From Gracilaria vermiculophylla (taxonomy: Eukaryota; Rhodophyta; Florideophyceae; Gracilariales; Gracilariaceae): 64,000 nucleotides of DNA. Positions 35,801 to 45,837 of the stretch are shown here, one piece after another. The position numbers and the translations under genes were made by a program. How positions within the stretch are numbered: position 1 is the first letter of the stretch; each line of letters starts with the position of its first letter. The notes under the pieces were generated by a model. It was not told the origin of the DNA. It saw only the letters and a program-made list of their open reading frames with translations, and did no database searches. The stretch is from the NCBI GenBank assembly GCA_019155205.2, contig JAHNZQ020000004.1:4815403-4879402 (forward strand), read 5' to 3'.

Positions 35801-36061
35801 CCTACTACGAGGAGAGACCGGCGAGCAGACGAAAACAGCCCACGCCTCAACCGCGAAGGCAGAATGCTGATGTCGAACGGAAGACAAACGGCGGTACGGA
35901 GAGGAAAAAAATGAAGCTGAGCTTAGGAGCGTTACAGACCAGATAATGCCTCGACGGAGATACGCCAACCCGCGGTCGTTCTGCTGCGCCGAACTGGAGA
36001 GTTCAGGAAGATTTTTCGGAGGGCCGGGATTGTCGCACCGTCGGGAGACCTTTTTTGGCAT
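32810..36061 (-). pseudogene. Antisense coding-like region in the 3' part of Gypsy-2
   Basis: Between the chromodomain and the 3' LTR, minus-strand frames read like fragments of one or more proteins, in order: 35630-35187 (DLEMYHTSTAGQFRPGKHID), 34428-34153 (MAWNDMPGFLSYDYGEHKF, then RVRDYASMVENLATHPPLPL), a Pro-rich linker near 34050 (VPPRLRSVPVPVPPSPPVLP), and 33187-32810, a helical C terminus (GEFIESQAQRAIARLVADYA...MRLDKL) ending before 32810. Breaks separate them. I recognise no family. Antisense ORFs in this position are known in some plant Gypsy elements, so this could be an element gene; it could also be a captured gene or an opposite-strand insertion. Plus-strand frames of similar length exist, so coding on the minus strand is inference. 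Confidence 0.4.
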
Positions 36062-36142
36062 CTACGCTATCAGGAGCCACTTAAGGATTTATGTCTGCAT
36101 AGATCCACCGCGAGGACATGATGCAATTCAGGAAAGGGGCTA

Positions 36143-36695
36143 TGTAGTATAGTGAATCCTAAGGTGATATTGTCATGTGGCTTTACGATGGGATATTCCG
36201 AAGGAGGGTTCGTGTTTTATTAGCTGAGCCACGTGGTGCATTATTCGACCCACGTGTGCTACAATACTCTTGAGGAACCGTAGAATTTAGATTTATTTTA
36301 GTTAATTGGTGCAGGTAGTTCCTGCAGTAGTGAGACCTGCCGAGGCGAGCTCCTGGCGTGATACTTAATCTACTGGTCGGGCTCCACTTCACGGGGAAGA
36401 AAACCAAGCAGCTTTGAGTCTTCTTCTACTTTTTCCGGTTGTAGATTCTTGTCGAACGCGTTCAGGTTTCTAAGCCGCCGATCCGCAGGGTGCCTCATAC
36501 CAGCGCCTGTGGGAGCATTGTCTACCCAGTAAACCCCCTTCTCGGCTCGGTGCTTGCAAACCCCCTTTCAGGATTCCCGCGGCTCGTAACAGCGATTTCC
36601 GGAGACCACCTTTAGAATCACGCGCCTTTGGAGTGAACAAAAACTTCTAGCGGACGTTGTGCACTACCACCTCGGAAGAAGAACTGACAGTGCCA
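36143..36695 (+). repeat. 3' LTR of Gypsy-2
   Basis: This 553-bp repeat begins TGTAGTATAG immediately after the purine tract AGGAAAGGGGCTA and ends GTGCCA. It matches 22583-23134 and the inverted solo LTR at 9127-9679; by eye it is closer to the solo copy than to its own partner. Confidence 0.88.
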
Positions 36696-37039
36696 TAGTA
36701 CCAGATGGTTTGAAATTAATGTGGAAGTCGCTTCGACAGCAATATGTCACTTAGATTCTGGGATTGAGCCGCAGTTAGATCTGAAAGTATTCTGCAGTAC
36801 AACAAGTACAGTGTCGACTCTGATAAACCCATTTTGGGAGATCCCTATAACGATGCGTTGCACAGGTGGCACGCGCTTGGAGTGCGGCGCACGCAGGCAC
36901 TGCGCCAAAAAATAAAGAAAACTATCCAAATCTCAACATGGGAGCCTCATCTTATTTTTGATGGGCAACTTGCTTTTGGGGTTTTTTCTTTATCACAATA
37001 CATATAAAATTTTCTACCTGCACGACGAAAATCATCACA

Positions 37040-38900
37040 CCTCATCACCAATGGCCACCCATATGGCTCAAAGATCACCTGTTTTGCCCTCGGGACAACT
37101 TCAACATTGTACAACTAGAAGCCAAGGGAAAATCCTGTTCTGCCATTGGCCGACAGTTGAAACGTTCTTTGGTAGTTTTTCCTAAGTTTCAAAATGTTCC
37201 AGGCTATTATAAGTAAAAAACAAGATTATGTATCCACATATTTTTAGTTTTGCTGATAAACGAAGAGCTAGTGAAAAACCGTATTGAGAAACGATTTCGT
37301 GCAAATCAAAATGGAAAAAAAGTATGCCTAAATGTATCTTGATCTACAATATTGTGGTGAGATAGCCAGCAAAAAGCATAACCTTGTGAAGACGTTCTGT
37401 TTCAACTGTAGTAAACGCGACCCAATGGGTAGAGCATTCTTGAGTGAACAGCACGACTAAGTCCCATGATAAGAGCAGAGACCGTCGCTTCAGCAGTTAG
37501 CTAGAGAGGCTGAGGAAGCAGATTCTCAAAATTTGGATCTATCAGGCGTGCGTTTATCCTTCAAGCAGGGAAGAGAAAAGGTGAAGCGCGGACCACGAGG
37601 CTCACGTGATCCACAGAGTGTCAATGTATCATGGAAATGAGAGGGGAAACGCCACGAAGGCAGTCAACAGCAAGGATAGTAGTGTAAACCTTAGACAGCG
37701 AGACAGTTTATCCGGCTAGTCGTACTTCCATGTGTAGGTGCTTTCCGCCGGAAGGGTGGATGAAGTACCATAGGCCACATGATAGCCTTCATTGGGAATT
37801 GGATACAGCTGCATGCAAAATGCTCAGAGCTAGAATCTTGTTTGTTTACTCTTTGCAGTAGTGGTGACGCCGGCTTCTTTAAAGTAAGTAGTGTAACGTA
37901 CTGTTTAATATAACGAAGTAGATGAAATAAAGGCTCAGGCACTTGTTTCTTTCACTTGCTGTACACAGTGCACGCTATCATCCATCCATTCAATAGCCGC
38001 AGTGTTAATCCATACGTCAGCCGAGCTTGGTGATCCAAAAATACACAAGTCTAAGAAACAAACACCCAGTGTAAAGCATGCGCTACAAATATCATGTGAA
38101 ATCGATGAACAAAATTTAATGAAGTATATAAAAAAATCCGTACTAAAAGGTCCTCTTAAAGAAAAAGTTTTATCTTGATTTAAAAAAATGAAATTTAAAA
38201 AAGCAAATACTGCACGGCTATTATCGTACCATAAAAACACAATATTGGGTGGTCTTAAAAGATTGAAATTTTATATACATGAATTGATAAACACGAATTA
38301 CGTTTTGAATAGGACACTCTACAGAAACGTCTGTAACAGTAGGTGAATATTTTGGAAAATACGAAAATGCAGATGTTGCATTTATTGAAAAAGATTTATA
38401 TTTTGTACTCTATAAAGAACTGGTTTATGACAATACGCTATTTTTTGACATTATTATCAACAAAAGCAAGACAATTTACTCGTAAACAAATCTAATCTGA
38501 TGAACCCATGGCTATGAGAAAAAAAGAAAAAAAGTACAATAGCTAACACGCTCATTAGACGGAAACCCTATTGAAACTATATGAGAATTATTATTTTATC
38601 GATTCGAACCATAAAGTTGATGAAAATATATGGAAATGGCTACCAAAATGTGCGTTATGGCTATGAAAAGAATCTTGAAATAGATTTAGATTTAAATACG
38701 GGATCATGAACGGCTTGGATACTATTTAAATTTTTACAATCAATGGCTTTATCCATTCAATGCCGTAATGCTGTCAGGTACGTATTAGACTTATTCAACG
38801 AAAAAGCAGAAAACATAATTACTATGTCCCCAAACAAGACATAAAACCGATAAAAATGATATATTGTTGAACATGTTTTTGAACGTGAATGATTATGAAA
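37040..38900 (+). pseudogene. Tc1/mariner-like transposase remnant, copy 1
   Basis: An N-terminal helix-turn-helix piece near 37085-37200 reads NFNIVQLEAKGKSCSAIGRQ in one frame. A C-terminal piece near 38700-38770 reads TINGFIHSMP, the usual end of Tc1 transposases, and a fragment near 38550 reads SLDGNPIETI, reminiscent of the S-P-D-L-N-P-I-E-N catalytic motif. The parts are 1.3 kb apart, more than in an intact gene, and full of stops, so other insertions or a second copy may be mixed in. Confidence 0.5.
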
Positions 38901-39008
38901 ACATAATTTTTGTAGTCGTCTTGTAAAGTACCAAAGACACGATTTTTTTACTTTGACGAAAACGTGATATGGTTTTGGAACAGTCGGTACTAGTTCTTTG
39001 TTCTTCAA

Positions 39009-40092
39009 GTGCGTTTCAAATTCGCATCACGCCTAAAAAACGCGCCAAAGAAGTACTGTAGTGCATCTTTTGCATAGCATATAAGTAATAATCGTTTCAT
39101 AATGATAACACTACATCAATAACATTCATCATGAGGGCTCGAGGATCACCATTTTCGTGCTCCAAACAGCTTGAAATCATACAATTAAAAGCTTATGAAA
39201 AATCCTGTGCTAAATTTATCCAGTTTTTATAACATCATCCTGTCACAATTCTCGATTTTCTTAAAAATCTAGAAACCTGTAGATTAAAAAACTAAAATGG
39301 TGTCCAAACATTTTCAGTCCTGCACCTAAGCACTGTGGAAAGAAAAAACTGTGTCGAGAAAAAGTTTCATGTCATAATATTGCAAAAAGCGTGAGCCTCA
39401 ATGTTTCTAAATCAATAATTTGGCATAAAATCAATAAAGAATTTTTTTTCAAATATAAGGGAATGAGAAAACCATTTCTTCTACTTTAGAAGATTACCAT
39501 AAGCAAAAAGTGATATCTTGGCGTGCAAAAGTGAATAGCGTACTAGAAACATCATTGAGACAGAGTTAGTTTTTCTTTCTAAAACAATTAAACTTGAATT
39601 GTCCAGATTGTTTTACATTTTACTGGCATAATTTAAAAAAAAACGCTCCGAATTTTAAACAAAACACTCTGGAGGCGATTAAATAATGGTGTGGGCTGGC
39701 ATATCAAATTGTGTAACAAAATACGACGTGTGCTGATTTTAATATAAACTTTGCATGCTATTAAGAATATCTTTGTAGCTATTGTTTTCTTTAAGATTTT
39801 GTGGACAAGGAAAAGTTTTGGTTTTCCAGCAAGATAATGTACCTGTAGACACATCTAAACTGGTGTAATATGGGCTACAAGAAAGATTATGGTAGTGGAC
39901 TGACCATCACGCTCACCAGACTTTAAGTCCATTGAAAATGTATGGGGCTTATTATCAAGAATGGTTTATGGCCATAAAAAGCAGTTCAGCACAGGTTTGG
40001 ATTTGAAAAACTGTTTTAAAAATTGCTCGGACAATATATCTATTCCGACAATTAATGGCTACATTAATTAGATGATTTTGAAACAGACTGTA
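39009..40092 (+). mobile_element. Tc1/mariner-like element, copy 2, dead
   Basis: The left end (39009-39031, GCGTTTCAAATTCGCATCACG) and the inverted right end (40074-40092, ATTTTGAAACAGACTGTAT) are related to each other and to the end fragment at 7207. Inside, a plus-strand start reads MRARGSPFSCSKQLEIIQLK at 39131. Near 39890-40070, SRSPDFKSIENVWGLLSRMV and NISIPTINGYIN form the catalytic C terminus in which the N-P-I-E-N motif reads K-S-I-E-N. Length is about 1.08 kb, typical of the group. Many stops. Confidence 0.65.
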
Positions 40093-40149
40093 TTTACTTT
40101 AGTAGTGTATTCAACTATAGTTTTAAAAAAAGAAAGTCAACCACGTTGA

Positions 40150-40882
40150 CGATAAGCTGTCATTTGGGGGTGGTTTTACCTTCTTGCATAGTTCACATTT
40201 TTGCACAGCTCCTTCCGCAAAACGAAGGTGGAGTTTTATCGCCCACGGTCGACATCCGTTATCGTCGCGTGCTGGCCGGCTCCGGCTCTTTTCAGATTGG
40301 TGAGGTTTCCGCTACACGTGTAATACATGCCACACAAACACAGGATACTGAAGTTTATAGAACGCTTACGCGGGCTACTTGTTGCTCCATCTTGAGTTTG
40401 GTGGCGTCGGCCTGACTCGGCTCTTGACACGGCGGCGGCATCGCCGGCGGCGGTAGGCGGCGGCAGCAGCCGACGGCTGGGGGCTTGCGGTGAAAGGCTG
40501 CGTTGTTTTTGGCGCGACGGGAGCGAAACATGCTTAGATAGATGTACGCGTGTGCGCCACGCTGGCGGTGTACTGCGGCGGGGCTACAGCTGCGCACCGT
40601 CGCGGCTGACGGCGATCTCGCGTCGGCGTCTCGCGGGAGGCAGCCCGCGCCCCTGTGCTCCCGACGGCGCGCCCTTACCGCGACGGTCGCCAGCGCCCGC
40701 CGCGACGGCCTTTGCGCATCTGATTCTGCCTCGGCGCCCGCGCTGCCCCGCAGCCCCTTCCGTTCTGTGGCAGACTTGCGCTGTGCCGGGGTCACCGCCC
40801 TTCGGGAGAGACCCGTTTTGTTGCGCACTGTGCCGCGCTGTCTTTTTTCGTGCCTTTTCCTTCCGTTCGCTCCTCCTCCATC
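40150..40882. promoter_or_regulatory. Upstream region of the PRPP synthetase gene
   Basis: Composition switches here from AT-rich transposon DNA to GC-rich sequence before the PRPP synthetase start, with a pyrimidine-rich leader (CTTTTCCTTCCG, CTCCTCCTCC) just before the ATG. Long frames in all phases here are by-products of the base composition. No specific promoter motif is claimed. Confidence 0.4.
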
Positions 40883-41989
40883 ATGACCGTCAAGGTGCGC
40901 AAGAGTGAGGGCGGGACCCAAGTCCCGCTCGAGTCTGATCAGCCCTACCTCTTTGGGAGTGCCAACGGCAGTGCTTCGCTGAGCACCACCAATCTCATGG
41001 ACCTGGACAAGGCGCTCAACTATGAGATTCGCGTCGTGTCCGGCAACGCCAACAAGGAGCTGGCAAGGGAGATTGCCAACTACCTCAAGGTTTGCATGAC
41101 ACAGGCTGAGGTGACGCGCTTCTCGGACGGCGAGACGCGCGTTGCCATCGAGGACAACGTGCGTGGAAAAGATGTCTTCATCGTGCAGCCGACGTCCCCG
41201 CCTGTGAACGACCACTTGATGGAGTTGCTGGTGCTCATTGACACTCTGAAACGGGCGTCTGCAAAACGCATCACTGCTGTGATGCCGTACTACGGGTACA
41301 GCCGTCAAGATCGCAAGCATGCACCGCGTGTCCCTATTACGGCGCGGTTGGTGGCGGACTTGCTCCAAACGGCAGGTGCTCACCGTGTGTTGGCGTTTGA
41401 GCTGCACGCAGGTCAGATTCAAGGTTTCTTTAACATCCCGGTGGATCATATGTTTGCTGTGCCGGTGTTTGTCAACTATCTCAAGAGTTCTGACTTGTTT
41501 AAAAACAGCAAGGACTACAGCGACATTGTTGTTGTGTCTCCGGATGCAGGCGGTATGGAAAGAGCGCGATTGCTGGCTAAGGGCCTGGATACTGCTCTGG
41601 CTATAATTGACAAGAGACGTTCCGCGCCAAACGTGGCTCATGTGGTGCATGTGATCGGAGAAGTTGAAAATCGACACTGTATTATTGTAGACGACATGGT
41701 TGACACGGCAGGCACTTTGACCAAGGCTGCTGATGCGCTCAAGGAGAAAGGCGCAAAAAGTGTTCGTGCCTGCTGCATTCATGCGGTACTTTCGGGTCCG
41801 GCTATGGAACGGATTCAAAAGTCGTGTCTTGAAGAGCTGGTGATCACAAATTCCATTGCGCTCAGCAAGGAGAAGATGGAGGCGCTGCCGTGCATCACCA
41901 GACTGTCGATCGGAAAGCTCATGGCTGAGACAATCAGTCGTGTGCACCGTGAGGAATCGGTGTCGACATTGTTCGGTACTCTACATTGA
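40883..41989 (+). CDS. PRS: Ribose-phosphate pyrophosphokinase (PRPP synthetase)
   Basis: This intronless 368-residue enzyme transfers pyrophosphate from ATP to ribose 5-phosphate, giving PRPP for purine, pyrimidine, histidine, tryptophan and NAD synthesis. Diagnostic parts are the nucleotide-binding RQDRK (141-145), the ELHAGQIQGFF segment, the flexible KRR loop region and the PRPP-binding VDDMVDTAGT (269-278). The core follows a 47-residue N-terminal extension. Start: the frame stays open upstream to 40850, but only through a GTG; the ATG at 40883 has a pyrimidine-rich leader. No obvious organelle presequence is seen in MTVKVRKSEGG, so cytosol is likely but not proven. It is in tandem with the CruP gene, 546 bp downstream. 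Confidence 0.97.
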   Translation: MTVKVRKSEGGTQVPLESDQPYLFGSANGSASLSTTNLMDLDKALNYEIRVVSGNANKELAREIANYLKVCMTQAEVTRFSDGETRVAIEDNVRGKDVFIVQPTSPPVNDHLMELLVLIDTLKRASAKRITAVMPYYGYSRQDRKHAPRVPITARLVADLLQTAGAHRVLAFELHAGQIQGFFNIPVDHMFAVPVFVNYLKSSDLFKNSKDYSDIVVVSPDAGGMERARLLAKGLDTALAIIDKRRSAPNVAHVVHVIGEVENRHCIIVDDMVDTAGTLTKAADALKEKGAKSVRACCIHAVLSGPAMERIQKSCLEELVITNSIALSKEKMEALPCITRLSIGKLMAETISRVHREESVSTLFGTLH

Positions 41990-42535
41990 CGCACGATGCT
42001 TGTCCTGCAACTCATAGTCGCTAAGGTGTGTCTGTAGATACTAGAAAAATCCACCCAGCCGGCAGAGTTAAGCAGGGCGTAGGGTTGTTGCTGTGCAGTG
42101 CTAACGTTCGCGGTTGATTGGCGTTTGCGTTATGCACTAGATTTGCAGCCACCAATCAAAGATGAGTGGCGGCGACTTGGGTAAAACAACTTGAGCAACG
42201 AGTCAACTTAGCGAGCGCGGTGCTCGAATCTGGCGGCTGCCTATTGGTTGTCTGCAAAGCTCCCGCCTGCATTGCGTCTGAGGTGCGTTTGTTCCGCGGC
42301 TTGAGTGGACGCGCCGATGGCGTCCCTGCATGCGTACAGCATGCGCGCGCTGGTGTGGGTGCGTGCGTGACCCTCGTGGGTGCAAAGTGCTTCTTACAGA
42401 TAGCATTCGTTGCTCGTCCATTGCGGGTGAACTTGGTAACTAAATACAACGTACTGAAGCTTTGTGCCGTTTCCTAACGTGCATTACCCCAGTTCGTAGT
42501 CGAGCATCAATCTCGTACCGCCGATTTGACCGAAG
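41990..42535. other. Spacer between PRPP synthetase and CruP genes
   Basis: The spacer holds the 3' untranslated region of one gene and the promoter of the next. Frames of about 100 codons exist on both strands but read as unstructured Ala/Arg/Cys mixtures without a family match. Confidence 0.45.
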
Positions 42536-44383
42536 ATGGGGAAACTCCGTCATCATGCGGCGCTGCTTTGCTTTTCAATATCAGTGCCTATCGTGGGGAA
42601 GCCACAGCGAACGATGTTTACCCCCGCAGCGTGTCGAACGCCATCGATGACCGTCCCGCCACCATCACCGCGCCTCCGGGAGTTCTTACAACGTGCTCAG
42701 GAGGGAAATGCTCTTCAATCGCTGCAACGTGCGGACAGTGTCTACGAGCGCTTAAAGAGCGATGGGCAAACGCAACCACCCCCCAACATCGTTCGAACGG
42801 AGAAACATGCGGTGGTACAAAGCGGGCAGAACGTCATGTATGACGTCATTATTGCGGGCGGTACGCTGGGTATTCTCCATGCTGTGGCGCTCGCGAAACG
42901 CGGATGGCGTGTGGCCGTTGTTGAACGCGGAGCCCTCGTCGGCCGGGCTCAGGAGTGGAATACCTCGCGTTCCGAGATGACCTCCCTTGTGAAGGAGGGC
43001 ATCTTGAGTGAGCAACAGCTTGAACGCGTCATTGCTACAGAATGCGAACAGCCCGGTCGCATACAGTTTGCCACTCGATCGGGTAACGATGAGCCGCTAC
43101 ATGTCTCAAATGTGCTCAATGTGGGTGTGGCACCTGATATTCTCCTCGAGATCGCACGCGAGGCCTTCGAGAAACTAGGCGGCGTTGTGTATGACTTCTC
43201 GAGTGTTCAGAGCGTCGTTGTCGGTAATGATGCTGCGCTTGTCACGCTTCGAAAACAGGTTTCGCAAGGGGTGAAAGGGGCCCTAGGTGCTGGCGGGACG
43301 GGGCTGCCTGGTACTGACTCAGAAGAGACTTTTACGTTATCGTCTAGGTTGCTGATCGATGCCATGGGCTCCTTTTCTCCCATCGCACACCAAGCAAGGA
43401 ATGGAAGGAAACCGGACGGCGTTTGCGTCGTTGTCGGAAGTTGTATGAGAGGGCCATGGCCGGAAGACGGCTCTCTTGACTTGATTTGTTCCTCTCAACC
43501 TATCAATCAGCGGAGAAGCACTCAGTATTTCTGGGAGGCGTTTCCTGTTCAAAGAGAGGCTGATGCGCGAACCACGTACATGTTCGCATACGGGCCTTGT
43601 GACGAGCGGCGCCACAGTCTTACGGAAGCTCTTGAAGACTACTTGCAAGAGCTTCCAAAGTACCAGGGAATTGACATCAATGACATGGAGGTGAAGAGGG
43701 TTTTGTTTGGAGCTTTTCCTTCTTTCTACAAGTCCAGTCCCGCGAGAGTTAAATGGGACCGTATAATTCCTGTGGGTGACGCTGCTGGATTGCAATCGCC
43801 GATCAGTTTTGGTGGGTTCGGGTGTTGTCTGAGACACCTATCCAGAATAACTAACGCCCTCGATGATGCGTTGAAGCTTAAAGATGACTCGCTGTTGACA
43901 CGCAACAATCTACAGAATGTTTTATGGTATTCTCCTTCTTTGTCAGTCACCGGTCTGTTCAACCGTGCCATGTCAGTTCAACCGGGCCAGAAGACGGCTG
44001 GACCCTTGCTCGATGAGTATGGGATAAACGAAGTGTTAATGTCCAACATGAAGGCAATGGCGTCCCTGGGTGAGCAAGTTCAGCTTCCTTTTCTAAGGGA
44101 TGTCGTCATGGCTAAAGGCCTGTTTAGCACCATGATGGTCATGGCCGTTCGAAGACCAGATTTAGCCTTCAATATCGCGTTTTTCCTCGGCTTGAAAGAG
44201 TTGGTGGGATGGAGCCGCCACTTTTTCGCCCTTCTCGGGTTTGCAGCTGCATTTCCGGCCGTGAAGTTGTTGCAACGCACGGCTAAGCGAACTAACGTTC
44301 TAAACGATCAGCAACAATTTTGGCTTGACCGTGCTGTAGATGGAGTGAAGTATGGCAGTGGGGCTGATTATGCTGATCACTAA
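42536..44383 (+). CDS. CRUP: CruP-type FAD-dependent lycopene cyclase-like protein (plastid)
   Basis: The 615-residue protein has a long N-terminal leader suited to plastid import, then a Rossmann FAD-binding motif from residue 103 (DVIIAGGTLGILHAVALAKR) with a following acidic residue in VVERG. The block GRAQEWNTSRSEMTSLV and the later VGDAAGLQSPISFGGFGCCL are hallmarks of the CruA/CruP family. This family is related to lycopene cyclases, and CruP is found across oxygenic phototrophs. In plants CruP has been linked to limiting carotene epoxide build-up under stress rather than to bulk lycopene cyclisation. The C-terminal part contains hydrophobic stretches (FNIAFFLGLKEL, FFALLGFAAAFPAVKLL) suggesting membrane contact. 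Intronless. The exact start is uncertain; a second Met lies at residue 27. Confidence 0.9.
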   Translation: MGKLRHHAALLCFSISVPIVGKPQRTMFTPAACRTPSMTVPPPSPRLREFLQRAQEGNALQSLQRADSVYERLKSDGQTQPPPNIVRTEKHAVVQSGQNVMYDVIIAGGTLGILHAVALAKRGWRVAVVERGALVGRAQEWNTSRSEMTSLVKEGILSEQQLERVIATECEQPGRIQFATRSGNDEPLHVSNVLNVGVAPDILLEIAREAFEKLGGVVYDFSSVQSVVVGNDAALVTLRKQVSQGVKGALGAGGTGLPGTDSEETFTLSSRLLIDAMGSFSPIAHQARNGRKPDGVCVVVGSCMRGPWPEDGSLDLICSSQPINQRRSTQYFWEAFPVQREADARTTYMFAYGPCDERRHSLTEALEDYLQELPKYQGIDINDMEVKRVLFGAFPSFYKSSPARVKWDRIIPVGDAAGLQSPISFGGFGCCLRHLSRITNALDDALKLKDDSLLTRNNLQNVLWYSPSLSVTGLFNRAMSVQPGQKTAGPLLDEYGINEVLMSNMKAMASLGEQVQLPFLRDVVMAKGLFSTMMVMAVRRPDLAFNIAFFLGLKELVGWSRHFFALLGFAAAFPAVKLLQRTAKRTNVLNDQQQFWLDRAVDGVKYGSGADYADH

Positions 44384-44749
44384 CCGTCATACAAGTCTTG
44401 AGATCATATATGGGATAAGCATTCCACCTGCCTTGCAACGATGACACCCAAACACCACATTCAGGTATAAATGTAGGAAAACTGCTCAAATACCTGTCGA
44501 AACGGGTATGACTAGCTAGAGAGTGCATCTCCTCGTGTACGTTACATCGCAAGTATATGCACTCTGAGCGCCTAGGTTTTGTTGGGTGTGTAGCAAACCT
44601 TGTCAACTCGGAGAAATTGTACATTTTTTGTCATAGTGCCCGCAGCTCCGTTTCTACAAGCTAGATGAAAAGACTTATTGGTTACGCATATCCATGTAAA
44701 AGAACAAATGTTTCTATTCTTTCCCCTCTTTTGATTCTCGCTTTCCCGT

Positions 44750-45793
44750 TACAATCAATTGGTATGGGTCACGTACAACAAGCAGCTTGCGCTCGTAGTA
44801 CCCCAACAACGTCAATATACTCTTTCTTCTTTGCAATGTGGGCACTACGATTTACTACGTATTTATGCTGTTCTCGGTGCCAGCTTTCCGTTATCGCTAG
44901 AAATCTACACGTCTCATCAGGGGTTTCCGCCTCTGCAGCAATTTATCTCTGAACAAGCCCAACAAGCACCCCTTGCTCATTTCATCTTCCGGTTGTGAAC
45001 TTTTTACTTCGGTTTTTAACTTCCGTTGAAAGAGGATGAGAGGCAGGTCTGCTGGTGCAGAAACATGCTCTTTCTTTGCCGAAATACAAGCGGTACATCT
45101 AGCGCTACAAGAAGTGGTTCAAGTCGTTTGCCGAGGATAGAAAGGACGAGTAAGAATAGTTTCAGATTCCCAAAGGTTTTCGGAAAACGTGGGCCGTCCT
45201 ATACGCATACAGTCGTATTCTATGCAACGAATCTCAGAGTTACTATGGGAAGTTACCAAATCGTGTTCGATAAATGTAATCTGGGTGCCTGTTTATCGCG
45301 GGATTGATAGAAATGATATGGTTGAATGTTTGGCAAAAGATGCTGTGAACTTGCCTCTTTTCTCTCATCTAGCCATACCGGTGGACTATGTTGATGTTAA
45401 GAGAAAGGTCACACCAAAAAAGTGCACCGTGCCCTTGGTATTCTCATGACCGGAGAGCTTGAAGTCGGTTCTGAATCAATGAGAGACAGAAGTAGAGTTG
45501 GCGCAGCTTTTTGTTGGACGGACATACAACGTATCTACATCCACTGGAGATCTCACTTGAAGGGTAAGAGATTAACATTCATATGTCGACCAGGTGTCCT
45601 GAATAACGTGTACCATTATGTGCTGAGGTGTCCTTTGAGAATATTTTCGAGGAGAATATGCTTGCCCCTATTGAGTGAACGCCGGAATTTATCGGTTTGT
45701 GATATCATCAGGAAGTGGCCTGAAAGAGTGCTGGTCTTCCTGGCGAGAGAGCGGTTCGTTGAACAGAGACTCTCTGCGCTAAGTAGAAAGTAG
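44750..45793 (+). pseudogene. LINE (non-LTR retrotransposon) remnant with RNase H and Cys/His tail
   Basis: Plus-strand frames of a decayed LINE polyprotein end. 45189-45449 contains INVIWVPVYRGIDRNDMVEC then LAKDA, matching the RNase H end pattern W-V-P-x-H-x-G-I-x-x-N-x-x-A-D-x-L-A-K, with the catalytic His replaced by Tyr and the Asp replaced (MVEC). 45422-45793 reads CRPGVLNNVYHYVLRCPL, the remnant of the Cys/His motif that ends many LINE reverse transcriptases. The preceding part (44750-44998) gives protein-like sequence in one frame but no clear domain. It lies alone in the gene island. Confidence 0.6.
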
Positions 45794-45810
45794 ACTTACG
45801 CAGCCACATC

Positions 45811-45837
45811 AGAGAGAGAGAGTGAGAGAGAGAGAGG
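45811..45837. repeat. (GA)n microsatellite
   Basis: AGAGAGAGAGAG interrupted once by a T and continued as GAGAGAGAGAG, about 27 bp. Confidence 0.9.

Larger units (their letters stand above)
22583..36695 (+). mobile_element. Ty3/Gypsy LTR retrotransposon (Gypsy-2), plus strand, about 14.1 kb with nested insertions
   Basis: Two direct repeats of 552 bp (22583-23134) and 553 bp (36143-36695) bracket gag, protease, reverse transcriptase, RNase H, integrase and a chromodomain, all on the plus strand. Gag is interrupted by a piggyBac-like transposon (about 25.2-28.2 kb) that itself holds a further insert and an assembly gap. A 3.4-kb stretch between the chromodomain and the 3' LTR shows protein-like sequence mainly on the minus strand. 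A purine tract (AGGAAAGGGG) sits just before the 3' LTR. Catalytic residues are lost in several domains. I found no matching target duplication, and the left LTR begins TA rather than TG. Confidence 0.8.

Noticed and set aside
40355..41947. 530-codon minus-strand open frame opposite the PRPP synthetase gene
   Set aside because: It is the antisense shadow of a well-supported gene, with His/Arg-rich low-complexity translation and no domain.
42166..42477. 103-codon frame between PRPP synthetase and CruP
   Set aside because: No family match, no supporting context, and similar frames exist on the opposite strand.
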